From Porphyromonadaceae bacterium UBA7180 (lineage in GTDB: Bacteria > Bacteroidota > Bacteroidia > Bacteroidales > Muribaculaceae): a DNA stretch of 17,028 nucleotides. Below the pieces are notes generated by a model, which saw nothing but the letters and a program-made list of their open reading frames with translations, made no database searches and was not told the DNA's origin. Shown here piece after piece: positions 1 through 6,033 of the stretch. The stretch covers positions 1 to 17,028 of the forward strand of contig DKVK01000094.1 of the NCBI GenBank assembly GCA_002491165.1, in the 5' to 3' direction. The position numbers and the translations under genes were made by a program. Each line of letters opens with the position of its first letter. Positions within the stretch are counted from its first letter, which is position 1.

Positions 1-1191
1 ACCTTCATTTTGATACACCCTCCGGCAATCATGGGATCTGCCGTTGCGGTCGAGGTAGGTTTCCTCGCCGTTTTTCTTTGCCCATGCCGCGCCCATGAAG
101 AAGGACCCTACTTCGTCGTATTGCACCGGAACTATAATGTTGCCACGGAAGTCGACATAACCCCATTTACCGTTGATAAAGACCGGAGCGAGACCTTCGG
201 AAAAGTACAGGGCGTTGTCGAATTGCGGATGTATCAGTACCGCGCCGGTTGTAGTCTTGTAGCCATATTTCCCGTTTTGAGCGAAGGGGAAAACATCCTT
301 GTCACTTATTTTGCTATAATCTATGACCGGTTTTGTTTCGTTTACTGCATTCTGCACAGGTGCGGATGTGCGTTTCTCCGTTTGCACAGGCTGCGGTGTG
401 GGCGTGTCTTGTTGAGCGGCGTTGTTGCGCACGGTGGAATCTGGTTGAATCTGCACTACCTCGACCATTTTTTCCAACGGCTCCCCTTTTACGGGCGTTT
501 GCGGAACAACAGCATGACGCTGGGGTTGGGGAACCCGGGGCGCCTTTACCTCTTCGCGCACCGGTTCCTGCTTCGGAACAACGGGTTCCTGCACTTGACG
601 AACCGGTTCCTGACGCGGTGCCGGCTGTTCGGCTACTGTTTCCACTTTACGCACAGCGGGTTGCTGCCGCACGTTTTGCGCCACCTGACCAATGGAAGAT
701 TCGCCATGGGCGGCATCGGCGCGGTCGGCATACCTGTTTCCGTTGCGGTCTATGAAACATTTCTCGTCTCCAATTGTCACCCATGCGGTGCCCCGGGAGA
801 ATTGGCTGGCATCGTCGAACATCGGCTCGATGACGAACTTGCCCGTGCGGTCGATAAAACCATATTTACCGTTGACACGCACCTTGGCCAAATCCTCGGA
901 GAAATAGCCGGCATTGTCAAACTGTGGCTGTATGACGAGCGTTCCCTGCGGGTCGATGTATCCCCATTTCCCTTGGACGCAGACTGCCGCCAAACCATGG
1001 GAAAACTCCATGACATTGTTGAATTGTGCAGGAATAACCATATTTCCATTTTGATCTTCAAAGCCGTAAAAATTCCCTTTTTTGAATGATTGAAGACCGG
1101 GTCCCACAGCAACTGCCTGCAGCGCAACCAGCGAAGCGGCGAGTGCGAGAACGAGCGCGGAGCGCCGTGCTATATGTCGAAATAGTTTCAT
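1..1191 (-). CDS. WG-repeat exported protein, 5' part (C-terminus outside window)
   Basis: Reading the minus strand from the ATG at 1189-1191 gives 397 open codons to the window edge with no stop, so the gene continues to the left. Residues 1-27 look like a signal peptide: a basic start (MKLFRHIARR), a hydrophobic Ala/Leu/Val stretch, and a likely cut near LQAVA. Residues 38-155 hold WG (KWG) repeats, with units such as GKWGYID, GKYGFID and DEKCFID, each followed by G-N-hydrophobic and P-x-FD. Residues 160-290 are a Pro/Gln/Val/Glu-rich linker with degenerate QEPVR copies. A second WG cluster (GKYGYK, GKWGYVD, EETYLD) fills 300-383. WG-repeat proteins are usually exported or surface-associated, and their ligand is generally unknown. 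A promoter match lies directly upstream. Family sure; role unknown. A long opposite-strand open frame here is a shadow. Confidence 0.88.
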   Translation of the reverse strand, partial: MKLFRHIARRSALVLALAASLVALQAVAVGPGLQSFKKGNFYGFEDQNGNMVIPAQFNNVMEFSHGLAAVCVQGKWGYIDPQGTLVIQPQFDNAGYFSEDLAKVRVNGKYGFIDRTGKFVIEPMFDDASQFSRGTAWVTIGDEKCFIDRNGNRYADRADAAHGESSIGQVAQNVRQQPAVRKVETVAEQPAPRQEPVRQVQEPVVPKQEPVREEVKAPRVPQPQRHAVVPQTPVKGEPLEKMVEVVQIQPDSTVRNNAAQQDTPTPQPVQTEKRTSAPVQNAVNETKPVIDYSKISDKDVFPFAQNGKYGYKTTTGAVLIHPQFDNALYFSEGLAPVFINGKWGYVDFRGNIIVPVQYDEVGSFFMGAAWAKKNGEETYLDRNGRSHDCRRVYQNEG

Positions 1192-1216
1192 TTGATACCA
1201 AATTCGTTTTGAACTG

Positions 1217-1247
1217 CAAAATTAGTATAAATCTACGAGATAACAAA
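1217..1247 (-). promoter_or_regulatory. Bacteroidetes-type promoter for the WG-repeat gene
   Basis: On the minus strand, TTTG (1244-1247) is followed after 19 bases by TAATTTTG (1217-1224). This fits the -33/-7 pattern TTTG-N19-21-TAnnTTTG exactly. Transcription would begin near 1210, leaving a leader of about 20 bases before the ATG at 1191. Confidence 0.75.
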
Positions 1248-1336
1248 GATTTATACCGCTCTTTTTGCTTTTTGCAAATAACGAGCCGTGGGGCATGAAA
1301 GCACGTTGATGGAATCCGGCTGTCGGGAAACCGCGG

Positions 1337-2056
1337 TTACACAAAAACAATATCGGCAAGCGAGTCGGTTTCCGGGACGCCGGCAACTATCGCCGGCTTG
1401 CCGACACGGTTGAAGTAGACGGCTCTCCAACCGGCATCAATGGCCCCTTTGATGTCGGCATCAGGATTGTCGCCTATCATCAGGCACTCTTCGGGGCGGG
1501 CACCGACCGCCTGCTCGGCAAAGCGGAAAAGTCGGGCGTCGGGCTTGTTGACGCCTATCTCGTCGCTGACCACCATACGCTGCACATAGCGCCACAAGCC
1601 TGTGGTCCGCAACTTCTTATATTGTACTTCACGGAAGCCGTTGCTCAGGATTCCTATTAAATAATGTTCGCGCGCACGTTCTAATATATCTAAGGCGTCG
1701 GGCACGAGTCGCGACTCGTCAGAGAGGATGTCGAGGTAACGTTTGTCCCATGATTCGGCCAAGTCGGCGTCCGGCGCCACTCCGGCACCGCGGAAGAGCG
1801 CCTGGAAACGTTCGCGGCGAAGGACATCGGCCGTTATCTCGGCATGATGGTACGCTTCCCAGAGCTGCGAGTTGGCAGTGTGGTAGACATCTACATATCG
1901 CTGATAGTCGGGGTATAGGCATGAAATATATTCATCTGTTTTGTATAATTTCAACAACGCAGAATCGGAGTTCGCACGGAAATCGAACAGTGTATCGTCG
2001 AGGTCAAAAAACACCCACCGCAATCCGTTTTTAGCGATTTTTATTGGTTCAGCCAT
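1337..2056 (-). CDS. YjjG-family HAD hydrolase (noncanonical pyrimidine nucleotidase)
   Basis: The product is a 239-residue cytosolic HAD-superfamily phosphatase. All four HAD motifs are present: FDLDDTL with nucleophile D18 and acid D20, ILSNG (Ser138), the NKPD lysine (K171), and IGDNPDADIKGA (D196 onward). A helical cap (about residues 25-110) sits between motifs I and II, as in subclass I. The pattern, length and the GWRAVYFNR segment match the YjjG/YfnB group, which removes phosphate from nucleoside monophosphates and is thought to clear noncanonical pyrimidine nucleotides. The exact substrate cannot be read from sequence. The start is supported by a promoter match 23 bases upstream. The gene is divergent from HU and shares its 181-base spacer. 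Confidence 0.88.
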   Translation of the reverse strand: MAEPIKIAKNGLRWVFFDLDDTLFDFRANSDSALLKLYKTDEYISCLYPDYQRYVDVYHTANSQLWEAYHHAEITADVLRRERFQALFRGAGVAPDADLAESWDKRYLDILSDESRLVPDALDILERAREHYLIGILSNGFREVQYKKLRTTGLWRYVQRMVVSDEIGVNKPDARLFRFAEQAVGARPEECLMIGDNPDADIKGAIDAGWRAVYFNRVGKPAIVAGVPETDSLADIVFV

Positions 2057-2078
2057 GATAAAACTCTAATTATTAGGG

Positions 2079-2111
2079 CAAAAGTACAAAAAATTTGAGA
2101 AAATCGGTAAA
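2079..2111 (-). promoter_or_regulatory. Promoter for the HAD hydrolase gene
   Basis: The minus strand carries TACTTTTG (2079-2086), an exact -7 match. A TTTA (2108-2111) lies 21 bases further upstream as a one-mismatch -33 element. The predicted leader is about 15 bases. Confidence 0.6.
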
Positions 2112-2237
2112 GAATATGGCTCAATTCAAAAAAAATTACGATATTTGCGGTGCTGAAATTCAAACGCCCCCTCTTTGGCTTTGAAAATCACATAGATAGG
2201 ACAACAAAAAATATTAAAAATATTAAATTTCACGACA

Positions 2238-2510
2238 ATGACAAAAGCCGATATTGTTAATGAAATTTCTCGAAGCACCGGTCTCGAGAAGGCCGCCGTA
2301 CTCACTACTGTAGAAAGCTTCATGAAGATTATCAAGGACACCATGGCAGAAGGTGAAAATGTATATCTTCGCGGCTTCGGAAGTTTCATTATCAAAACCC
2401 GTAAGGAGAAAACCGCACGCAACATTTCAAAAGGAACGACTCTCATTATCCCGGAGCACAAAATACCCGCTTTCAAGCCCTCGAAAGTCTTCCTCGAAGA
2501 GGTGAAATAA
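2238..2510 (+). CDS. HU-family DNA-binding protein
   Basis: This is a 90-residue protein of normal HU length. It starts MTKADIVNEISRSTGLEKA, the helical dimerisation half. The beta-arm region follows, with the GRGFGSF-like signature LRGFGSFIIKTRKEKTARNI and then PEHKIPAFKPSKVF. HU and IHF dimers bend DNA through the beta arms with an intercalating proline; here the arm-tip segment is ISKGTTLIIPEHKIPAF. The role is nucleoid architecture. It reads toward the small ribosomal-type gene and RNase E/G. The leader (2150-2237) is very AT-rich and lacks a Shine-Dalgarno sequence. GATATTTG at 2140-2147 is a one-mismatch -7 candidate without a good -33 box. Whether it behaves as HU or IHF cannot be decided here. 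Confidence 0.95.
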   Translation: MTKADIVNEISRSTGLEKAAVLTTVESFMKIIKDTMAEGENVYLRGFGSFIIKTRKEKTARNISKGTTLIIPEHKIPAFKPSKVFLEEVK

Positions 2511-2699
2511 TCGTGCCGGACTATTTCTCCCGGCCGGACTCCGCAGACAAACCGTCCTCGCCGTCCACCTGAAGGCCGGAAGAGCAGTTTTCCGAACCCT
2601 ACCCCTCTTTCCCGAAAATATACTGAACAAAAAAGCCGCGGGCCACGCCTCGCGCCGGCTCTCGGTAAACACTCATAACATTTTAAACTTTAATTAATT

Positions 2700-2789
2700 A
2701 TGCCCAGCGGAAAGAAAAGAAAAGGCCACAAGATGGCAACCCACAAGCGTAAAAAAAGACTGAGAAAGAATCGTCATAAGAAGAAGTAA
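2700..2789 (+). CDS. 29-residue AURKAIP1/COX24 (mS38-like) ribosomal mini-protein
   Basis: ATG at 2700 opens a 29-codon frame ending in TAA at 2787-2789. It starts MPSGKKRKGHKMATHKRKKR and ends in a further Arg/Lys/Asn/His tail. More than half the residues are basic. The KMATHKRKKRLRKNRHK core is the hallmark of the AURKAIP1/COX24 C-terminal domain, the family of mitochondrial small-subunit protein mS38 and bacterial counterparts that bind rRNA near the decoding region. Bacteroidetes genomes commonly encode a free-standing version of about 30 residues. An AT-rich leader (2681-2699, no Shine-Dalgarno) precedes the ATG. It lies 189 bases after HU and 708 bases before RNase E/G, all on the same strand. 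It is below the usual length cutoff for gene calling. The family is recognised from the motif; ribosomal residence is by homology. Confidence 0.87.
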   Translation: MPSGKKRKGHKMATHKRKKRLRKNRHKKK

Positions 2790-2830
2790 GACGGACGGCG
2801 CCGGATAATCGCGGCCTGACAGCCCGTCTT
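2788..2830 (+). terminator. Hairpin overlapping the stop of the mS38-like gene
   Basis: AAGACGG (2788-2794) pairs with CCGTCTT (2824-2830) around a GC-rich interior that can fold further. Only a short T run follows, so it may be a weak terminator or an RNA-processing structure. Confidence 0.45.
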
Positions 2831-3497
2831 TGATGACGCGCTTTTACCGCGGTTTTTCGGGCTTACGGACCGAAAATGCGCTGTCATCGGGCTTCATTTT
2901 TGAAAAGCCGAAACGGTTTGTCAAATAACCCGGGACTTTGCAAAGTCACAATCCACCCCGTATTCTCAAAAAACTGACGCTGTGATACCGATGAGCAGGG
3001 AACAAGACGCGCAGTCTTGCTTCCCGACTCATGGGTGCGCTCCCAAAAAAATTGCCGGCAACAACAGCGATGCCTCACTGCCGCCGCCCTATGCTCACTA
3101 CCCAAGCAAGCAACTGTTTCCATGCCACCTTGGAGCCGCGGCAGCAGCCCGGGCAAACGCGAATCCCGGCTCCGGAGCCATCCCTACGCCCCCGGTTATT
3201 TCACTGCTTTCTCTAACCAAGACAAACGTTTATGCCGTCCATCCTTTTATTAACGGAAACGAACATAAGGGTTTGTCTTCGTCTTTTTTTTCAAATTGGC
3301 CGCAAACGATGAGTCGGCTGAATGAAACAGGGTATTGTCTTTGAGTCCATCCGGCTGCAAGAAGCCAGGTGCCGCTCCCGGAAACAAACCCTATAACGCC
3401 CGCTTATTTTCAGAAGGCCATAAAGCTTTCCGGCTGTCACCGACTTCCCCCCTTCATGTCAGACGGCAGCCGTTCACACTCCACTTCACACACAGTA
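2790..3497 (+). other. 708-base gap between the mS38-like gene and RNase E/G
   Basis: I see no convincing gene here. The short open frames on either strand have low-complexity composition and no recognisable domain. The stretch holds two consecutive hairpins at its start (2788-2888), a perfect 14-base palindrome (2934-2947) and a possible CGGCTG/CAGCCG stem at about 3432-3470 shortly before the RNase start. I found no full TTTG-N20-TAnnTTTG promoter. It may be a long RNase E/G leader or hold an unrecognised RNA. Confidence 0.5.
2832..2888 (+). other. Long imperfect hairpin upstream of RNase E/G
   Basis: GATGACGCGCTTTT (2832-2845) pairs with 2873-2888 (AAAA, GCGC, GTCATC) apart from single-base bulges at 2877 and 2882, giving 14 base pairs. 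Inside, CGGT (2850-2853) can pair with ACCG (2869-2872). The stem reads well on both strands, so it could act as a terminator, an attenuator or an RNase site. Confidence 0.5.
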
Positions 3498-5120
3498 ATG
3501 AAAAGCGAATTAGTAGTAGACGTCCAGCAAAAGGAAACTTCGATAGCACTGCTCGAAGATTCCCGACTCGTCTCGCTCCAGAAAGAAAACCGCAACGTGG
3601 CGTATGCCGTGGGCGACATCTATCTGGCGAAGGTGAGAAAGCTGATGCCCGGCCTTAACGCCGCGTTCGTCGACGTGGGCTATGACAAAGACGCTTTCAT
3701 TCATTATCTCGACTTGGGCGCACAGTTCTCCACCTACTCCAAATTCATGGCGGAGGCTCTCGAAGACAAAGACAAGACGCCCAACATCTCAAAATTCCCC
3801 GCGGAACCCGACATCCCCAAACAGGGTTCCATCACCGACGTCCTCCAGCAGGGACAGAAACTCCTGGTGCAGATAGCCAAAGAGCCTATCTCCTCCAAAG
3901 GTCCGCGACTGACCACCGACCTCTCGCTCACCGGCCGTTACATGGTGCTCATCCCCTTCGGCTCGAAAATCTCCATCTCGCAGAAGATAAAATCCACCGA
4001 AGAAAAGGTGCGCCTGCGTCAGCTCATCAGCAGCATCAAGCCCAAAGGATTCGGAGTGATAGTACGCACATCGGCCGAAAACAAACGTGTGGCCGAACTC
4101 AACAACGAGATGCGTACACTCGTGAAATGCTGGGAAGATGCCATCGCCAAGATGCAGCGCAGCGACCCCCCAACGCTCATCTACGAGGAAGAGGCACGCG
4201 CCGTAGGAGTAATCCGCGACATCTTCTCCCCCAACTTCGAAAACATCTACGTCAATGACAAAGAGACATTCGAACAGATTCAGAACTATATCTCCATCAT
4301 CGCGCCCGACCGCAAGGATATAGTCAAGTATTACACCAAAGACGTCCCCATCTTTGACAACTTCAGCATCACACGCCAGATTAAAAGCAGCTTCGGCAAA
4401 ACCGTCTCTTTCAAATCAGGCGCGTACATCATCATCGAGCACACCGAGGCGTTGCACGTCATCGACGTCAACAGCGGAAACCGCTCAAAAGCAGGCAACG
4501 ACCAGGAGACCAACGCCCTGGAAGTAAACCTCCGCGCCGCCGACGAGATAGCACGCCAGCTGCGCCTCCGCGACATGGGCGGCATCATAGTGGTCGACTT
4601 CATAGACATGAACAAGGCCGAACACCGCCAGACGCTCCTCGAACACATGCGCGAAGTGATGGCCAACGACCGTGCACGCCACAACATACTGCCCCTCAGC
4701 AAATTCGGCCTCATGCAGATTACACGCCAGAGGGTGCGCCCAGCGCTCGATATCGTTACCGAGGAGACCTGCCCCTCATGCTACGGCAAGGGACAGATAC
4801 AACCCTCGCTGCTTTTCACCGACAAACTCAAGGAAAAGCTCGAATACCTTGTCAATGACCTGGACGTCAAGAAGTTCACAATGTACGTACACCCCTTCGT
4901 GGAGGCATACATCAAGAAAGGGGTATTCTCCCTCTACGGCAAATGGCGCCGCGAATACGGCCGCGGCTGCAAGATAGTGCCCGACGAATCGCTCGCATAC
5001 CTCCAATACCGGGTTGCAGATGACTCCGGCAAGGAAATAGACCTGCAAGAAGAGAGCGATCTGGACAGCAGTCACTCCAAGTCGCACACCCGCACCAAAC
5101 GAGATAACGAGGAAAGCTAA
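3498..5120 (+). CDS. Ribonuclease E/G family endoribonuclease
   Basis: This is a 540-residue cytosolic endoribonuclease that cleaves single-stranded AU-rich RNA in mRNA decay and rRNA processing. The open frame extends to 3369, but homologous Bacteroidetes proteins start at MKSELVVDVQ, so ATG 3498 is preferred; the upstream 43 codons look noncoding. An S1-like domain begins near residue 38 (VGDIYLAKVRKLMPGLNAAF) and is interrupted by a charged insert at about 80-112. The DNase I-like catalytic core has the two metal-binding aspartates in VIDVNSGN (D323) and GGIIVVDFIDM (D367). The zinc-link motif CPSCYGKGQ (C425, C428) supports dimer formation. There is no long RNase E scaffold tail, only a charged Ser/Lys-rich end, so RNase G-like size fits best. 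A terminator follows. Confidence 0.93.
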   Translation: MKSELVVDVQQKETSIALLEDSRLVSLQKENRNVAYAVGDIYLAKVRKLMPGLNAAFVDVGYDKDAFIHYLDLGAQFSTYSKFMAEALEDKDKTPNISKFPAEPDIPKQGSITDVLQQGQKLLVQIAKEPISSKGPRLTTDLSLTGRYMVLIPFGSKISISQKIKSTEEKVRLRQLISSIKPKGFGVIVRTSAENKRVAELNNEMRTLVKCWEDAIAKMQRSDPPTLIYEEEARAVGVIRDIFSPNFENIYVNDKETFEQIQNYISIIAPDRKDIVKYYTKDVPIFDNFSITRQIKSSFGKTVSFKSGAYIIIEHTEALHVIDVNSGNRSKAGNDQETNALEVNLRAADEIARQLRLRDMGGIIVVDFIDMNKAEHRQTLLEHMREVMANDRARHNILPLSKFGLMQITRQRVRPALDIVTEETCPSCYGKGQIQPSLLFTDKLKEKLEYLVNDLDVKKFTMYVHPFVEAYIKKGVFSLYGKWRREYGRGCKIVPDESLAYLQYRVADDSGKEIDLQEESDLDSSHSKSHTRTKRDNEES

Positions 5121-5127
5121 TCCCGAC

Positions 5128-5200
5128 CTCCGGCCCGAAAAACCGGCCGGAGAAAACCCATAAAAGCGGATGCCCTCTCCCGGAGCATCCGCTAATTTTT
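5128..5200 (+). terminator. Tandem hairpins ending the RNase E/G transcript
   Basis: The first stem, CTCCGGCC (5128-5135) with GGCCGGAG (5145-5152), has a GAAAAA-type loop. The second, AGCGGATGC (5165-5173) with GCATCCGCT (5185-5193), is followed by AATTTTT, a classical intrinsic terminator. Confidence 0.85.
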
Positions 5201-5275
5201 ATCAGCAAATCGCTTGCGTCCGCAATTTAGGCATGGAACATCCCAACTCAGGAGACAGTTACAAGATTCAAAAGA

Positions 5276-5307
5276 TATAGGTAACGCAGTAAGTAAATGT
5301 GCATTTT
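5276..5307 (+). repeat. Left 32-bp inverted repeat
   Basis: It matches 5407-5438 in inverted orientation with no mismatch. Pairing stops abruptly on both sides (A5275 against A5439, G5308 against T5406). Confidence 0.9.
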
Positions 5308-5406
5308 GATTAACCAAAGTTCCTGAAGTATAATGCCAATAGTTTGCCGTTATATGTATTGCGTAGCGCTTCCTGACGGAGGCGCTGACGCAATTCGCGC
5401 TACAGT

Positions 5407-5438
5407 AAAATGCACATTTACTTACTGCGTTACCTATA
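5407..5438 (-). repeat. Right 32-bp inverted repeat
   Basis: It is the exact reverse complement of 5276-5307 and ends 106 bases before the start of the small secreted-protein gene. Confidence 0.9.
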
Positions 5439-5544
5439 AATATGTTTAAATCAATTCATATTCCAAAACATCCCTACCATCTATAATCACATTAATTAAG
5501 ATTAACTAACAGTTGAGCTCGACACGAATATAGAGCATATCACA

Positions 5545-5847
5545 ATGATCAAGAAAATTTCGCTAATCTCAGCAATCATGGCCACGCTGGCCATAACAAG
5601 CCTTACAGGCACAGAAAATGTCATATCATTCAATGCTTGCCAAGCAGCCTCTTACTCTCGTGACCGCAACTCTGATGGTTACATTTACAAAGGAACCATC
5701 GTTCTCACAAGAGTAAAATCCGGAATCCAGGAAAAGTTCTATCTTTTCAACAAACAAGGAGTAGAATATGTAGCTACATCCAAATCTGGTCCCTTCTATC
5801 GTCTTGCACGCCGTATGACAATAAACGGCATAGAGTACAAGTACTAA
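5545..5847 (+). CDS. Small secreted protein of unknown function
   Basis: The product has 100 residues and I do not recognise its family. Residues 1-34 resemble an export signal: MIKK, a long hydrophobic stretch (ISLISAIMATLAITSLTG), and possible cleavage near ACQA. The mature part would be about 66 residues, Tyr/Lys/Arg-rich, with GYIYKGTIVLTRV, EKFYLFNKQGVEYVATSKSG and a C-terminal INGIEYKY, suggesting a small beta-rich domain. Base composition is clearly more AT-rich than the neighbouring genes (roughly 40% GC by eye), and it is isolated between terminators next to the inverted-repeat element. That suggests acquired or fast-evolving DNA. The signal peptide and clean start and stop favour a real gene. 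No Shine-Dalgarno sequence is visible. Confidence 0.65.
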   Translation: MIKKISLISAIMATLAITSLTGTENVISFNACQAASYSRDRNSDGYIYKGTIVLTRVKSGIQEKFYLFNKQGVEYVATSKSGPFYRLARRMTINGIEYKY

Positions 5848-5907
5848 ATGCAAAACTGTTGATTCAACAGAAGAGCCTTCTCTTTAAATCAGAAATAGAA
5901 TTATAAC

Positions 5908-5931
5908 GTGCTGCAATAATCGTTGCAGCAC
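5908..5931. terminator. Hairpin between convergent genes
   Basis: GTGCTGCAA (5908-5916) pairs perfectly with TTGCAGCAC (5923-5931) around a six-base loop, followed by TATTTC. It lies between the convergent small secreted-protein gene and the YihY gene and may serve either strand. Confidence 0.6.
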
Positions 5932-6033
5932 TATTTCAATATTAACTTTTTCTTTCTTCATAAAGATTCTCAATTATCTCGCATATTGACCTGCATTTAA
6001 AACAACTTACTTCTCGGTATCATTTCTTGTATT

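Larger units (their letters stand above)
5276..5438. mobile_element. MITE-like miniature element with perfect 32-bp inverted repeats
   Basis: The left arm (5276-5307) starts TATAGGTAACGCAG and ends GTGCATTTT. The right arm (5407-5438) is its exact reverse complement over all 32 bases. Together they enclose 99 bases with no coding capacity. The arms end in TATA/TATA, so a TA target duplication around TAGGTAAC...GTTACCTA is possible but cannot be told from the palindrome. The core carries a second hairpin, 5359-5393: TTGCG/CGCAA, then AGCGCTTCC/GGAGGCGCT with a TGAC loop. This is the form of a non-autonomous element moved in trans. A recombinase-flipped cassette is the alternative. No transposase lies in the window. 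Confidence 0.65.
5201..5544. other. AT-rich gap holding the inverted-repeat element
   Basis: No gene is seen. The central 163 bases form the inverted-repeat element described separately. The flanks (5201-5275 and 5439-5544) are AT-rich with no clear motif or full promoter match for the following gene. Confidence 0.5.

Noticed and set aside
10..1089. Plus-strand open frame of 359 codons
   Set aside because: It lies opposite the WG-repeat gene, has Cys/Arg/Phe-rich composition and no domain; the minus-strand frame has a signal peptide, repeats and a promoter.
2982..3344. Overlapping short plus-strand frames in the gap before RNase E/G
   Set aside because: They are Ala/Pro/His/Cys-rich with no domain, signal or promoter, and several frames are open at once, as expected by chance in GC-rich DNA.
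3369..3497. N-terminal extension of RNase E/G from an earlier ATG
   Set aside because: The extra 43 residues look noncoding and homologues start at MKSELVVDVQ, placing the start at 3498.
5276..5438. CRISPR array or attachment site
   Set aside because: There are only two inverted copies, not direct repeats with spacers, and no cas or integrase gene or tRNA lies near by.
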